From assembly GCA_001972305.1 (NCBI GenBank), contig BDDD01000081.1, forward strand, positions 514,444 through 578,443: a stretch of 64,000 nt of DNA, read 5' to 3'. The stretch is from Cephalotus follicularis. Its lineage: Eukaryota > Streptophyta > Magnoliopsida > Oxalidales > Cephalotaceae. The first letter of the stretch is position 1. Each line of letters opens with the position of its first letter. Below the pieces are notes generated by a model that was not told the DNA's origin, searched no databases, and saw only the letters and a program-made list of their open reading frames with translations. A program made the translations under genes and the position numbers. Shown here piece by piece: positions 34,261-46,173 of the stretch.

Positions 34261-35290
34261 CTAGACTTGTATGTGCCAGAATCCTGATTTTAAATCAAAT
34301 CTTAAAATTATTTCTGACGTAGTTAATCTTTTAAGTAAATCTTTTTTGTTTGGAATAGGACGTCTAAAAATATTTAATGGTTTATAATTTATGACTAATC
34401 TTAGTGTTTCTGAATAAAAGGCTGCATAACTCAAAGGGAATTTGCTAGGCCTAATTAATTTTTTATTATGAATTTGTGAAGTGAGTAACTGTTGTTCAAG
34501 TTTTTTATTTGACATAAAAGACAAATGTTTTTCTTTTGTTCTTATTAAATTTATAGAGTGTTCTTTAAATATGGATAATGTTTTTAGAAGATTAATTTCT
34601 TTAGTAATTGGTTTTTCATTGAAAGTAAACAGAATTTTTTGTTGAAATAATTTTGTTGTAATTCCTTCATTTGTTACTTTAAATGGTTTAATAACTTCTA
34701 GAAATGGTTGACCTAGGATTATTCCTATGTCTAAATTATCTTTGACTAAGATAAATGATTGTTTGATGTAAATACCTCTATTACAGATATGGACATTAGA
34801 AATTTTGAATTTAACTCTAAGGTTTTCACCGTTAGCAGTGGATAATTTTTGTTCAGTTTTTTCAAAGAATTTTGTTAGGATTAATTCCTCTTGAATGCAA
34901 TTTGTTTGTGCACCTGAATCTACCAGGGCAATTGTTTGAAGTTTGAAAGAATCTTGAATTGTAATAGTAATGTTAATATTCCATTTTTGATAAGTTATTC
35001 TTTCTATTAAATTGATAAATTTGGTTGATGTTTCTCCCTGATCAATAGGATTAATTGGTTCAATTTCGTTATCAGAAGAAGAGGAAGACGAATGTTTTTG
35101 TAATAAAATTTGTTTTAAATGTATAATTTGTTTCTTTGTTTTTTGTTTAAATTTTTGTAATTCTTGTTTAGTATCTTTGATTTCTTTTTGTAAATCTTGT
35201 AAAGTTATGTTTTGTAATGGTGGAGTATCAAATCTTTGAAATATTTTTTGTAAGGTGTAAGGTTGACTAGTTGATGTAATAGGTTCATCC
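34261..35290 (-). pseudogene. EPRV copy E: protease and RT N-terminus
   Basis: The most open EPRV frame in the window. It has a Lys/Gln-rich coil (DLQKEIKDTKQELQKFKQ), SSSSSDNE, protease box ALVDSGAQTNC, LGQPFLEV, LRLVINYKPLN and RFDLKSGFWHIQV, then a stop. The 5' part of the frame is an artefact of the adjoining AT/GT microsatellite (THTHTH). Compared with copy B it lacks the stops at the protease and at GFW, so it is less decayed. The RT fingers are shortened in the same way in both copies, so that loss predates the duplication. Confidence 0.68.
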
Positions 35291-35293
35291 GAT

Positions 35294-35342
35294 ATTATAT
35301 ATATATATATATATGTGTGTTTGTGTGTGTGTGTGTGTGTGT
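35294..35342. repeat. (AT)n-(GT)n microsatellite at EPRV edge
   Basis: About ten AT units followed by GT units with one T interruption. EPRV similarity stops here, so the tract marks a junction. Confidence 0.95.
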
Positions 35343-35345
35343 CAT

Positions 35346-37507
35346 AACCTTTTGATACCATGTGTTGTTGGATTTTGGATGTTGGGTACCGGGGATATTG
35401 TGATGACCGAGCACGACATGGTGAGGGCGAGCAAGCGTGAATTCTCCTCTCATAACTGTAGTGGCATTTGTCTATGATGCTCTGTAAGTGTGACTGCCCC
35501 CGGGTTCCTCTACCTGGATCTGCTCCCTTCTATTGTCTATAATGGAATGTGAGTGCAGCCGAGGATCCGATGCTGTTCCCAACAGGCCTTGTAGGATGTT
35601 GTACTATGATATGCCCAATGAAGGATGGTTGGTGTGGTGATTCGCTGACCTCTCAGTCGATGTTCTTATATGTGATTGCAGACGAGGGTGGTGCCTTAGC
35701 AGTGATTCGCTGGCCCCTCAGTCGATGTTCACGATCTGCTTGTCTCTTAGGGCCTGGGTTCGACACTGATCCGTCGGCACCTCTGATGGAAAGCCAAGAC
35801 ATGTGGCTCTTTGTACCTGTATATGACAATTGGGGCTCCTTCTGTAAGCCTACGATCTTCATTTCCAGTTCTGTTTGGTGGACTGTGTGAGATTGCTGCC
35901 GTGAAATTCGGTGCCAACAGATGTGTATTGGATATGGCCGAGGTGATTTGGCCGAGGTGACTTGGGTAAAATGGCAGGTACCAGTATTCCTCTGATCAAT
36001 TGATCCCTGGAGTCTAAGATCCTTTGTTGGGCCCTTAGGAAATTTGGTTTGGACACTTTGCTTTATTTTGTCTCTCTTGTTCTTAATTTCAGCATTATTG
36101 ATGTTGTATATATATCTTTTTATATATTTATATTCCAAGTAGTCTGTTGATTTTCTTATCGAGTATCCTCGGGTGTTTGAGCCATGGTGGTGTATTGGCT
36201 CAGTTGGGGCATAGCCTTTTGTTCTCGGTGTCTAGTGTTCGTCTAGCGCCCAAGGACTGCTTTATTTCCCCTCTAACTAGTCTTTTGACTAACCCATCCC
36301 AGGTTGTTTTGCAGTTGAGGAAGCAGGTGACGTTTCCTTCTCGTCGGACCACATTAAAGGATTTTTGCGTGGTAGACCGCGAAGCACGCACCTCCCTTGG
36401 GCAGTTGGGCTAGTTTTCCCCTTCATGCATTGGGAACATTCCTAGGGTAGTTTGTATTTGTTTTTGTTATCATTTGATGTATAAACCCTAATGGAAATTG
36501 ATGTATGATCGTTTTTATGATTTATGGAATGATATGGATATATGTTTCTCCTAGGCCTTTGTATTCTTGGTGATGCTTGAGGTATAGGTGGTGTTGACCT
36601 TAGTTCCGAGCTCCTAAGCCGAGGTAAGGGTGTATGTTATTGTTGATGATTGTGGTCGGGCGTTGGATCGACCCTAGGATAGATCTTGGTGTGCGGCAGG
36701 CTTCCTCAACAGGAAGTCAGACCATCTCGGTCGTTGTTCGGGCATGTTCTTGGTCTTAGGGAAGTAGATGTAAGACCACTAGGTTAGTAGGCAGTCCTCG
36801 GATGTGAGGGTTGCATGAAACCAGATTTCTCGTGTGTCCTCAAACATTTGTGTGTCCCTGGACGTTGGTGAGTCCTTGGACATTGGCAGTCCTCGGATTC
36901 TCGTGTGTCCTTGGATGTTGGAGGATCCTCGGACTTTAGGCGTGTCCCTGGGCTTTGGCGAGTCCTCGATCATTTTAACGCTCTTGGGTTCCTTGGGCAT
37001 ATAGTTCATGTTGAGGCCTCAGCGCATGATGTGATATGTTGCCGGGGTGAGGAACGTAGCACTTGGTTCCTCGGGAATCTTAGCTGGCCTTGAGGTTTAG
37101 TGTGTCCACGTGTTGAACGCGTGTGGGGTTCCTCGAGTCTATAGCAGACCTTGGTCACGTGTGTATGGAGCTCCTCGAGCTTAAGTGAAACGATGAGTTT
37201 TGGTCCCTCGATAGTTTCTTTAAGTCCCCTGCCCTTTTCTTTCATCCCTTGGGGTATTTCGCGTTCCCAGCCCTGGCTTCCTCGTCGGGCTGTTGCGTAA
37301 TGGACCCCTGGCGTTTTCTGGGTTGGTCTACTCGGGTGGTTTGTTGGTTTGGAGGGTTGTTGGCAGGTGTGCCTTCCCCGGCAGGGCTCCTCTCTCAGTC
37401 GGAATGGGAACGAGTCCTGTTACTAGGCCCAAATTTGGCCAACATATGGGAATGAATCCATAGCCCGAGATTAGCCCAAAGCTCTCACATAAATAACAAG
37501 TCTCCAA
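35346..37507. other. Unresolved LTR-like stretch
   Basis: No coding region is supportable; ORFs of 60-160 codons on both strands show no known motif. On the minus strand TGGTATCAAAAGG (35348-35360) resembles a tRNA-iMet primer site and is followed, in plus orientation, by TGTGTTGTTGG (35361), so this could be the 5' LTR of a minus-strand element whose other end I cannot place. The block 36785-36980 has degenerate repeats of GTGTCCYTGGAC and GAGTCCTCGGA. G+C content is higher than in the neighbouring EPRV. Confidence 0.35.
36785..36980. repeat. Degenerate tandem repeat (GTCCTCGGA/GTCCCTGGAC)
   Basis: About eight imperfect units of 20-27 bp, alternating GTGTCCYTGG and GAGTCCTCGG phrases. The unit length varies and no reading frame is conserved. 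Confidence 0.65.
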
Positions 37508-38757
37508 AGTACTCATTGTGAATATCAACCCTTTGCTTTGAATATTTTATTGTGGTACTACATGGACCTAAATCCAGCAAATAAAATATCCACTAGCAAA
37601 GTAACATCTCATTGATGTTAACCTTTCACTAAATGACATGTTTCCATCACACATCATCCTGTTCAAAGTCAGGCAGGACCCGAAAGCCCGGTCATTCTCC
37701 GTTATGATGATAAATTCCCAAAACATTCCGTCTGTCTGGTACGACTAATTTAACAGTCACCGACTACTAAAATAGCCCCGGTGTGATCTCCAGTCACCAC
37801 CCTGTATTTGTGTATGACCACGTCTATCTATCATGGGTCGGATAGCCAGTGCTTTATCCAGTCATCAGCATATGTGTCATGTTTCCTTCGTCATACTTAA
37901 CTCCGATCATCGGTCTAGGGTTAGGATGAATGTCACCCCCAGATTTTTCCGTGATACTAAATATCTATGACACACTGAGTCTATCCATAACCTGATCAGG
38001 ATTTTAAGTCTACGACCTACATAGATAAATAGAGCTAGTCAACCTCTGCCCGGGTGTGACGATCCCCTGTTGCGCACTCACTCAATCATCTCAATGTAGC
38101 TTCCATAAGACCCAAAGAAAACCCTTTTTGCCAGCATGTCGCTAGTGTTGGGGAAGGCGGAAATCAAAGTTAAGCGGTTTCCACACAATGCATGTCAGGG
38201 GCTTAGGTCTAAGGATACAACGTAGGCTTGGACCTACTAGTCACCATTGACTATACACTACCGAGACCATAGGATCCCTATTGAGATAGGTATAGACTAT
38301 CCAAATAGGGATCCTATTGGTGGGTCTGTTCAGCATCATGCAACCCAGCATGTACCCCACATTAGCTTTAGGATAATACCAAATGGTCCATGAGAAGATC
38401 CATCCTCCCTCCTTGGGAGCAAGCATAATATGGCAAGTCTTTATCACGGTTCATCAATTGCCCAAAGAAAGTGAACCTATGACTTGGAACAAGTTTGTCA
38501 CAGGGTATGAGGATCTCATTCTCATGGCCTCCGTGGCAAGAGATCCACCATTTTATGTGACAGGGCTCTATATGGCATACAGTTAATTAAGACTAATTAT
38601 TATGGTCCTTTTGGTTGGTTGGGATGAGCCATACAGTCATGTCAATATAAATAAATATGCACATAAAATATAAATGGAATACTGAACTTTATAAGGCAAG
38701 AGTGTTTATATACAAGCACCATTCCATGTGGCATGTAGGGACACCCCTAATTTAACA
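37508..38757 (-). mobile_element. C1 copia 3' LTR (left end uncertain)
   Basis: The inner end is firm: plus-strand ...AATTTAACA at 38757 is followed by a purine-rich tract on the minus strand (GGGGCAAGTGCGAGAT, 38758-38773) and then the end of the copia RNase H frame. On its own strand the LTR starts TGTTAAATTAGGGG. The outer end is not fixed because the partner LTR lies beyond the right edge of the window; 37508 is a guess from a TGTGAATATC start. Confidence 0.55.
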
Positions 38758-39155
38758 ATCTCGCACTTGCCCCTTCAAGCCACAATGACCTATAGCCTAA
38801 GCCCATTTCACTTCTGTGTCTCTCAAGTACAGTGCCACTAAATGCCTTGGTAAGTGGGTCTGCTAAGTTTGCCTCCGTGGAAACTCTCTCTAAGGTGATG
38901 TATCCTCTGTCTATGATCTCCCGGATCAAGTGATACCGTCGCAATATGTGTTTGGAGCGATGATGAGATCATGGTTCTTTGACTTGTGCAACAGTCCATC
39001 ATTGTCACAGTATACCACAACAGGACATGCAATGGTTGGAACCACATCGAGTTCAGCAATGAATTTTTGCATCCAAACTGCTTCCTTAGCGGCATCGGAG
39101 GCTGCAACATACTCTGCTTCCGTGGTGGAGTCCGCGGTAGTTTCCTGCTTCGAAC
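38747..39155 (-). pseudogene. pol: C1 copia RNase H, C-terminal part
   Basis: From 39155 downward: SSKQETTADSTTEAEYVAAS, KEAVWMQKFIAEL, VYCDNDGLLHKSKNH, a frameshift near 38960, then KHILRRYHLIREII and ANLADPLTKAFSG. This is the end of a Ty1/copia RNase H. Its first residues continue exactly from 60390, 21.2 kb away, showing that the intervening block is an insertion. Confidence 0.9.
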
Positions 39156-41957
39156 TGACACGACCCGTCCCTCAAACCATAACCCGAACAGACGAGCTAT
39201 GCCATACTATAGACTATCTACTCACAACACAACCTAACTTCCCAGGAGGTCACCAATACCCCCATACTTAAACTTTGCTTGTCCTCAAGCAAACCAAATG
39301 GAAAACTAAAACAAGAAAACACACGCAAACACAAAAATAGAAAACAAAAAACACAAGCAAAAACCTAACTCACTTTCGTAGGAATCACGATTGCATTTAG
39401 CATATGCAACAAGCCGTTAAACCCCAAATAAAATATTCAAGGATTTTTATTGATGGAATTGAAACAATAACAATATAGGCTTTGTTCTAACCCAAAAACC
39501 TTAAAAAACTAGCTACAAAACATAAAGAGAACTAAACTAAAAATTGAAAGAAAAAGAAGAAGGAGACCGGCTGCTACTGTGTGTTCTGCCTCTCTACTTG
39601 ATTTCGTTTGCACTATACCTTATATATTTACACACAGCAGAATACCTTAAGCAATGCAAAACAACAACTTGTTTTCTTTCCTTTTCTTGTGCGCACGTGG
39701 AGATGGACAGCATATGGCGCATGGATGCTACATGGACTGATTGCTGCATGGAATGGACACTTAGATGCACAGGGGCTGAAGACTCTGGATTGCATGCATG
39801 GAGGCGTGTAGTGCATGGGCTGAAGACTTGAGATGGACATTTGCAGGTTGGTGATTGGTTGCATGGGCTTATTGGCATGTTGCATGCATAAATGAGATGT
39901 TGGGCTTGATGCGCATGGAGATGCTGGATGAACAGGATTGGTTTGCATGTTGGCGTGAAATTGCTGAGACATTGGCATTGAATTGATATGGTGATGTCAT
40001 GCTGATGCAAAGATGGGCTCCATGTGTTTCAACCTTTGTTTTCTTGCAATATCTTTTCATCGGAGTTTCAGAATGAACCGACCCAATAACTAAAAGTGCT
40101 CCAAATAATTTTATGAACAAAATGAGTCCAATATTCAATATCTTCTGAGTCTTAAATTTTGACTTGTACTCTTAAGCGGGTGCACTCTTTAACCGGGTTT
40201 TGACTTTAAGCCACTTTAACTCAAAAAATAGCGTTTTAGCTTCATTTTCTCTTATTCCTCAATAATAAGCATAATACCTGAAAATCAAATGAAAACAACC
40301 ACAGTAGTCTATTCCAAGCATAAAAATATAACAAATAGATCATTAAAAATAACACATTTTTATGCTAAACACCCATCATAAGATTTCTTTCGTCTAAGCA
40401 CACTTAACCCTAGAGTTTCAATAATAACTATTCCATTAGACTATTCTTATTATCCTTAACTACTTATTCAAATCTTTATTCTTATAATATACCATCTCAT
40501 CGGTTCAATTTAATATTTCTATCAACCTTTAAACCTTAACAATTATTTATGTCATCAAAATTAGTCCAATAAATCGGGTGAAAATTCTGCAGAAAAACTG
40601 CAAGAGTTCTCCCTAAAAATAGACATTTTCCAATTTTTTACATATATAAAAATCATAATTTATAATTATCACACTCCCAAAGGAGGAATCAGTAGTTCAT
40701 TCTAATTCTATTTTATCAGGCTCATCACATTTATGCCCGTTTTCATCGTAATCACAATAAGATCATAAAGTTCTCAAACAGAATCATTAGCTTAGCAATT
40801 ACTAACAATCTCATATAACCATAACAAAATATACATCCCAAAATGCCCCAATGTATGCACGTGACATTGGCTCTAACTACCAGTGAATGGTGCATGGGCC
40901 AGTGGTCTACCCCCAACTTGCTAATATCGTACTGGATCGTCCACTCCTACCTCAACTGCAAAATAAATATGGGAGGGGGTTAGGCCAAATGACTAAGTGA
41001 GTGAGAATAAAACATTCCCTATTGCATCCATAAAAAAAATTGGATGCGCAGAAGGAAAAGATGCCATAATCAAGATTATAAATACTCAACTGGATAGAAT
41101 CAATGAATAAAGCAAAGAAAATATCATTATGGCTCCATAAAAGAAACGCTCGAAATCAACAATACAATAACATAAGAATCCATGGAAGCAATCTCAATGA
41201 TCAAGTAAATACTCTACAATTACAATAGGCTAACAACAAAATTAGTATGCAAGAATACCAAGAATCAAAGACATGATCATGAATAACAAATCAAAGTATG
41301 TGCCCATAAAGAAAATCATATCATCCGGAGATGCTGATACAACTATATATTATCCTAACTCTGTTATCACATCTGACTCTGACATGTCTAATGGCAATAC
41401 TACTCTGTTGTATCATCATCCTCACATCGTCATCCTCACATTATCATCCTCACATCACCCTTACATATCATCATCCACATGCATCGGTGCAATATCTTAT
41501 GTCATCGTCATATCTCATGGCACTACTATACATCATCTCAGCCACACAGGCTACACATCATCCCAGCCACACAGGCTACGGGTCTAATCCAATCATCATC
41601 CCAACCACACAGGCTACGGGATCTAATCTAATTGCCATCCCAGCCACACAGGCTACGGGATCTAATCTAAACATCATCGGAGCCACACAGGCTACGGGAT
41701 CTAATCTAAACATCATCCTAGCCACACAGGCTATGGGATCTAATCTAAACATTATATGTGACATATCACAGAGTACCAGCATCAGAGTACGAGTACGATG
41801 TCACAATCACGATGATACAAGAATAAGAAGGTGACCTAGTCACCCAGAATTTGAGTCTCATATTACATTACAAATCAAGGATCATACTCACATAAGACAT
41901 ACGAGATTCAAATCCCGATCGAATCGTCATATAGCACAAATGAACAGGGCACAGATC
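39156..41957 (-). mobile_element. Long TG...CA unit L, left arm
   Basis: It begins TGACACGACCCG right after CGAAC (39151-39155). With the right arm (57880-60384, ending GGGTGTTACA and followed by CGAAC) it forms one insertion with a perfect 5-bp duplication. No gag or pol is visible, so it is best read as a very long solo LTR (about 5.3 kb) or a non-autonomous element. Minus orientation is inferred: the stretch at 40677 (CACTCCCAAAGGAGG) resembles 8822 in the solo LTR inside G2. The arm holds GCATGG-rich DNA (39680-39960) and a 39-bp array (41539-41760). Confidence 0.7.
41539..41760. repeat. 39-bp tandem array
   Basis: Units share GCCACACAGGCTACGGGATC with starts near 41541, 41566, 41604, 41643, 41682 and 41721; later spacing is 38-39 bp. 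The length is a multiple of three, so the array reads through as a repeated peptide, but nothing else suggests a gene. Confidence 0.9.
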
Positions 41958-44577
41958 TGTAATAACCGTAAATTCAATTCGTGTACATTGTAATATTGAT
42001 TAATAAAATGTGCACTCATTTGAATTTAATGTCCAATTATTATAAAGATTGTGATTGGTAATTGCTTGGGAGGAATAGATGTACAATTGGCGAAGTATCA
42101 AACTTAAGAAACCTTAAAACAGCCATCGACAGCCGCCTGTCACAGGGGAACAGTCGACTGTCTAATGCGTGGTATGACAGTCAGCTGCCAAGTGAAGACA
42201 GTCGACTGGATCGGTACAGAACAGGTGTCTGTGCACGCCTGTGTGACTGAACCAAGGGGGCATTGCATGGGGGACAGGTGTTGAGCGAGGTCACCAGCTT
42301 CAAGAGCATGCAAAAAGGCATGCTTACATGTCTTCTATCCCTCCTGCAACCTGCAGACAGAAATGGGAAAGAGAGAAAGTAAATGTAGACAATGAACATG
42401 TGAGAGAGAGAAGGAAAAGAGAGAGAGTTGAGTAAGGTAATCTGGCGAATTCAAAATCTCGAAGCCTTTATATCAACTACTAGGACTATGTGTGAGTGTT
42501 AGAAAACACTGGAGATAGAAGAGAGTGGCTGGAATTGGTGAAAGCTTGCATTGAGGATTTTGAGAGCTCAAAGAAAAGACTTGGAAGCTTTGGACATCTC
42601 CTGGTAAGTTCCAAATTCGAGCTCCCTGCTGATGTTGTGATCTTTCAATAATGTATCTAGGAATATTTAATGTCTTCTGTTAACATGGTTTAAGGTTAAC
42701 AACTCCTAGAATTGGAAACGGTAATGAAAAGGAGTAATAATTATGGACATGAAGCTTAGAGGATTTAACAAACTCTAATTCGAATTGTAATTGTAGTTAG
42801 TTGTCATGACATATGCTTACTGATTCTCTTAAGCGTATATATGCATCTTCTGTCAACACATTAAGATCAAGGAATCCGAAATTGAATGATATTTGACAAG
42901 GAGTTAAAAAGGGAAAGTTGTAAAATGGAAGTTTAAGACTTTAGGGACTTATAATAAGCTGCTGTTGAAGCAGTAATTGCGTCTGGATAGATTAGTTAAC
43001 CTACTGATTAGGTGACTGAATCTCTAAACCTGCATTGCATAGATTAAACCTGCAGGAATTAAAAGATTGTTGGTGAAAAGCTTGGAAAACTCAAAGAGAA
43101 AGATCAATTTCAATTGATCTTGGGATAGAAATTGAGGTAGGGGTAATGACATGTTTATGGAAGATATATTATGCAAATCATGTATGTTATTTTCTGCTTG
43201 TTGTATGCATTGATTTGATTGGCATTAGATTTTGAAATACACATAAACTACTACTGCCTGTATTTTTTGGGCAGAAGCAGTCGACTGTTCTTCATGGCAG
43301 TCGACTGCTCAACCCTATCCAGTCGACTGTTAAGACAAAACAGTCGACTGCTCAACCAAAACAGTCGACTGTCCTGGGTAAAAATTGCTGATATGGGTCC
43401 TGTTTGGATCCAATTGAATTGCTACTGTCCTTGTTATTGTTTCTGTATATGCTACTGTTAATTAGTATATACTAGTGACTGTTATAAACTCTATTGTTTC
43501 CACATTTTCAAAGATTGAACAAACTACGTGTTATATGCACGATTTATGATATCAACTATCATTTTCAAAATAAAAGATTATTGCTAAAAGAACTACTGAT
43601 TTTCCTCCTATGAGAGGTACCTACTGTTTTGTTTCCCAAACTGGAAACCACTACTGTATTGATATCGTTTTCCTCTTAAGAGATGTACGATCACTGAATT
43701 GTTAATGTTTCTAAAGAAAAACCACTTTTATATTGCATATCATATATATATGTAATATTATTGAACTTAATTGATTGAATTGATTGTGTATGCTTGCCAT
43801 TAGTCGAGTGATGGCAGAGGTCACTAGCTACGTTGGTGGTCCTGTGTGCCATGAGTTGGCCAACGTAGCCACCCAAACTGATCTGCATCGCAGACCGTGT
43901 ATTGTTAACTGCCCGCTAAATGCCGACAGTACTGTTTACCTCCTATCATCAGTGGAGTTAGGGTTATAGCTAGGTGGCTCGACGTAGGCTAGGGGTTAGC
44001 GACGTCTTGATGCCCAATACCGGTCTTCGGACAACCACTGGACTGATTGATTGTACCCTTGTGCGGTATTGTTGCATATGTATTGTCTATGGCCACTTCG
44101 CATGGTTACTTATATATTGGCACATTTAAATGTTATTTTAAATATACATTGTCATACATGTTGCATTCATATATTCCATAGCATGCATTATCTTCCTACT
44201 TAGCAAAGTGAGGACAACGGCTAACCCCTACAATTTCAGATTAAGCAAGGACATTTGGAGATTGCTGCTGAAGCTTGGAGAGCGTCTTTTGTCAACTTAA
44301 GGTTGTTATTTTTGTTATGATGTACTGTATTTGATATGAACGGTTCATACCCTGTACTGTTGTACTTTCCTTAGGTATAAGGATGTTTTATTTTGACGTG
44401 TACCGACACGTAGTATGGGCTGCGTGCGTATGACTTGTATTTATATTCCAGCTTATCGAATGCTTCCGCAAATTTATTTATGAATTGTTGAATGGAATGC
44501 TGGAATATTATTATGCTTATTTCTGATATCACCATATATGCTTGTCATAATGTAATTTGGAAAGGCGGGGTGTGACA
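41958..44577 (+). mobile_element. G5 gypsy 5' LTR
   Basis: TGTAATAACCG to GGGTGTGACA (2620 bp), preceded by the duplication AGATC (41953-41957) and followed after three bases by the PBS. Two clusters of CAGTCGACTG (42125-42215 and 43279-43380), a GA-rich leader near 42390-42430 and a donor-like GGTAAGTT near 42602 are visible. It retains 288 bp (about 42587-42874) that are missing from the 3' LTR. Confidence 0.95.
42125..43380. repeat. CAGTCGACTG palindrome clusters, G5 5' LTR
   Basis: Cluster 1 (42125-42215) has two perfect CAGTCGACTG and related forms such as CAGTCAGCTG. Cluster 2 (43279-43380) has five perfect copies spaced about 15-25 bp. The 3' LTR repeats the pattern at 55750-55840 and 56613-56695, and the solo LTR at 20063-22770 at two places. 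Confidence 0.92.
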
Positions 44578-44580
44578 ACA

Positions 44581-44592
44581 TGGTATCAGAGC
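44581..44592 (+). other. G5 primer-binding site
   Basis: TGGTATCAGAGC, a perfect tRNA-iMet complement, three bases after the LTR. Confidence 0.94.
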
Positions 44593-44682
44593 ATATTCCA
44601 TATATGCTAAGCTGGGATAAGTTTCTCGAAAGTTAACTGAGTTGTTTCCTAATGATTATGTCATTCCATATCGGAAAACTGA

Positions 44683-45845
44683 ATGGACCTACGGAGAGGA
44701 AGAAGGGGAAGGCGTAGAGCCGACGAAGGTGTCAATGCACCGCCAGTACCTGGAAATGATCCACCGGTGAATGAAGGAGTGAACACTCCTCCAGTGTATG
44801 ACGAGAGGAGTCACTTTGACCGCATGGCTGATCTCTTTCAACAGCAGATGCAAGCGAATGCGGCAAACATGGAACATATTCGACAAATGTACGAGGCTAA
44901 CCGGACCTATCAGCAAGCATCTGAAGCTTGTCATGGCGGTGGATTTGGCCGAGATCTAGAGCGGTTCATGAGATAGAATCCTCCGACTTTCAATGGTGAC
45001 CTGAATGCTACTGTGGTCGAGCAGTGGATTAGAGACATGGAGAAGATATTTGCTGCTCTGGAGTGTACCGATGAGCAGAAACTTAATTTTGTTGTGTACC
45101 GCTTATGGGGTGAGGCGACTTACTGGTGGGAAAGGACTGAAGCAAAATGGGAAACCCATGGACTTGACAGGACTTGAGACAGATTTCAGTCCGAGTTTCT
45201 TGAGGCTTATGTACCACAGATTGAACGTGACCGATGGGAGACTGAACTGATGGAGTTACGTCAAGGAGGCATGACGGTAGGTGAGTACCAAACTAGATTC
45301 ATGGAGCTAGCGAGGCATACACCTTATCTTGTGGAGGGTGAGTCACGGATGATCCGGAGGTTCTTGAAAGGCCTTCGACCAGACATCAGGTCTAAATTTT
45401 TGATGTTGCAGCTGACCACTTTTGTTGATGTTGCGGAGAGAGCGATGATTCTGGGGGCTGACGCGAATGAGACAAGGGCGTAACGGACTCGTACTAATCA
45501 ATCGAGGGCCGTACAGTCGCAAGGGTAAGGAAGTAACAATCCTGCTAAGTCAGCAAAGTCTGACAACAGAGGTCAAGGAGGTTCTCGACGCACACAATCA
45601 AGGACTCCGAGCCAAAACAGTCAACAGAATGTAGGTGGATGTACATTTTGTGGTCACCCGAATCACGATGAGACAGAATGTTGGAAGAAGATGGGAAAGT
45701 TCTTGAGGTGTGGTTCACAAGATCACATGGTGAATAGTTGCCCAATGATAAGGGATCAAGCACGCGGCCAACAAGGAAGTGCTGGTGCTAGTGGTAGTGT
45801 TGCGGCGGCTCAACCGCGGAGAGACACCGGAAAGGGGATTATGAA
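44683..45845 (+). pseudogene. gag: G5 gag
   Basis: It starts MDLRRGRRGRRRADEG. The gag core reads VEQWIRDMEKIFAALECTDE, YRLWGEATYWWE, EYQTRFMELARHTPYLVEGE and FLKGLRPDIRSKF. Knuckles are CTFCGHPNHDETEC (intact) and FLRCGSQDHMVNSC (first Cys lost). In-frame stops: TAG 44974-44976, TGA 45175-45177, TAA 45481-45483 and TAA 45526-45528. Each is one transition from the residue expected. Apart from these the frame is continuous. Confidence 0.9.
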
Positions 45846-46173
45846 AGGTAGGGTCTACACCTTATCTAAAGATGATGTGCCAGAATCTACTACTGTTGTA
45901 GGAGGTACTATTTATATATCTGGCATACTAGCTCATGTATTGATTGATCCTGGTGCGACGCATTCATTCATTGCATCTGAATTTGCTCACAATTTGCATG
46001 GTATTACTTCTAGACTACCTTATGTATTGGAGGTGAGTACTCCTACGGGTACTTGTATTTTATCTGATATTGTTATGAAAGACTGTGAGATCACGGTGGA
46101 TGGAATTCAATTATCTGCTGACCTGATAGTGTTGCCTATCCGGGATTTTGATGTAATCTTGGGGATGGACTAG
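45846..46173 (+). pseudogene. pol: G5 protease
   Basis: It continues the gag frame: VGGTIYISGILAHVLIDPGATHSFIASEF with the catalytic Asp-x-Gly intact, then DVILGMD and TAG 46171-46173 in place of the conserved Trp. It is the best protease site among the gypsy elements here. Confidence 0.9.

Noticed and set aside
35549-36138. ORFs of 113 and 161 codons on opposite strands
   Set aside because: They overlap, have no recognisable motif, and lie in a stretch with LTR-like edges; not supportable as genes.
39594-40138. Several overlapping ORFs rich in His, Cys and Met
   Set aside because: Translation of GCATGG/CCATGC-rich low-complexity DNA in unit L, in three competing frames.
42125-43380. Palindromic repeats with unique spacers, superficially like a CRISPR array
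   Set aside because: Units are only 10 bp, spacing is irregular, they lie in LTRs of a plant retroelement, and there are no cas genes.
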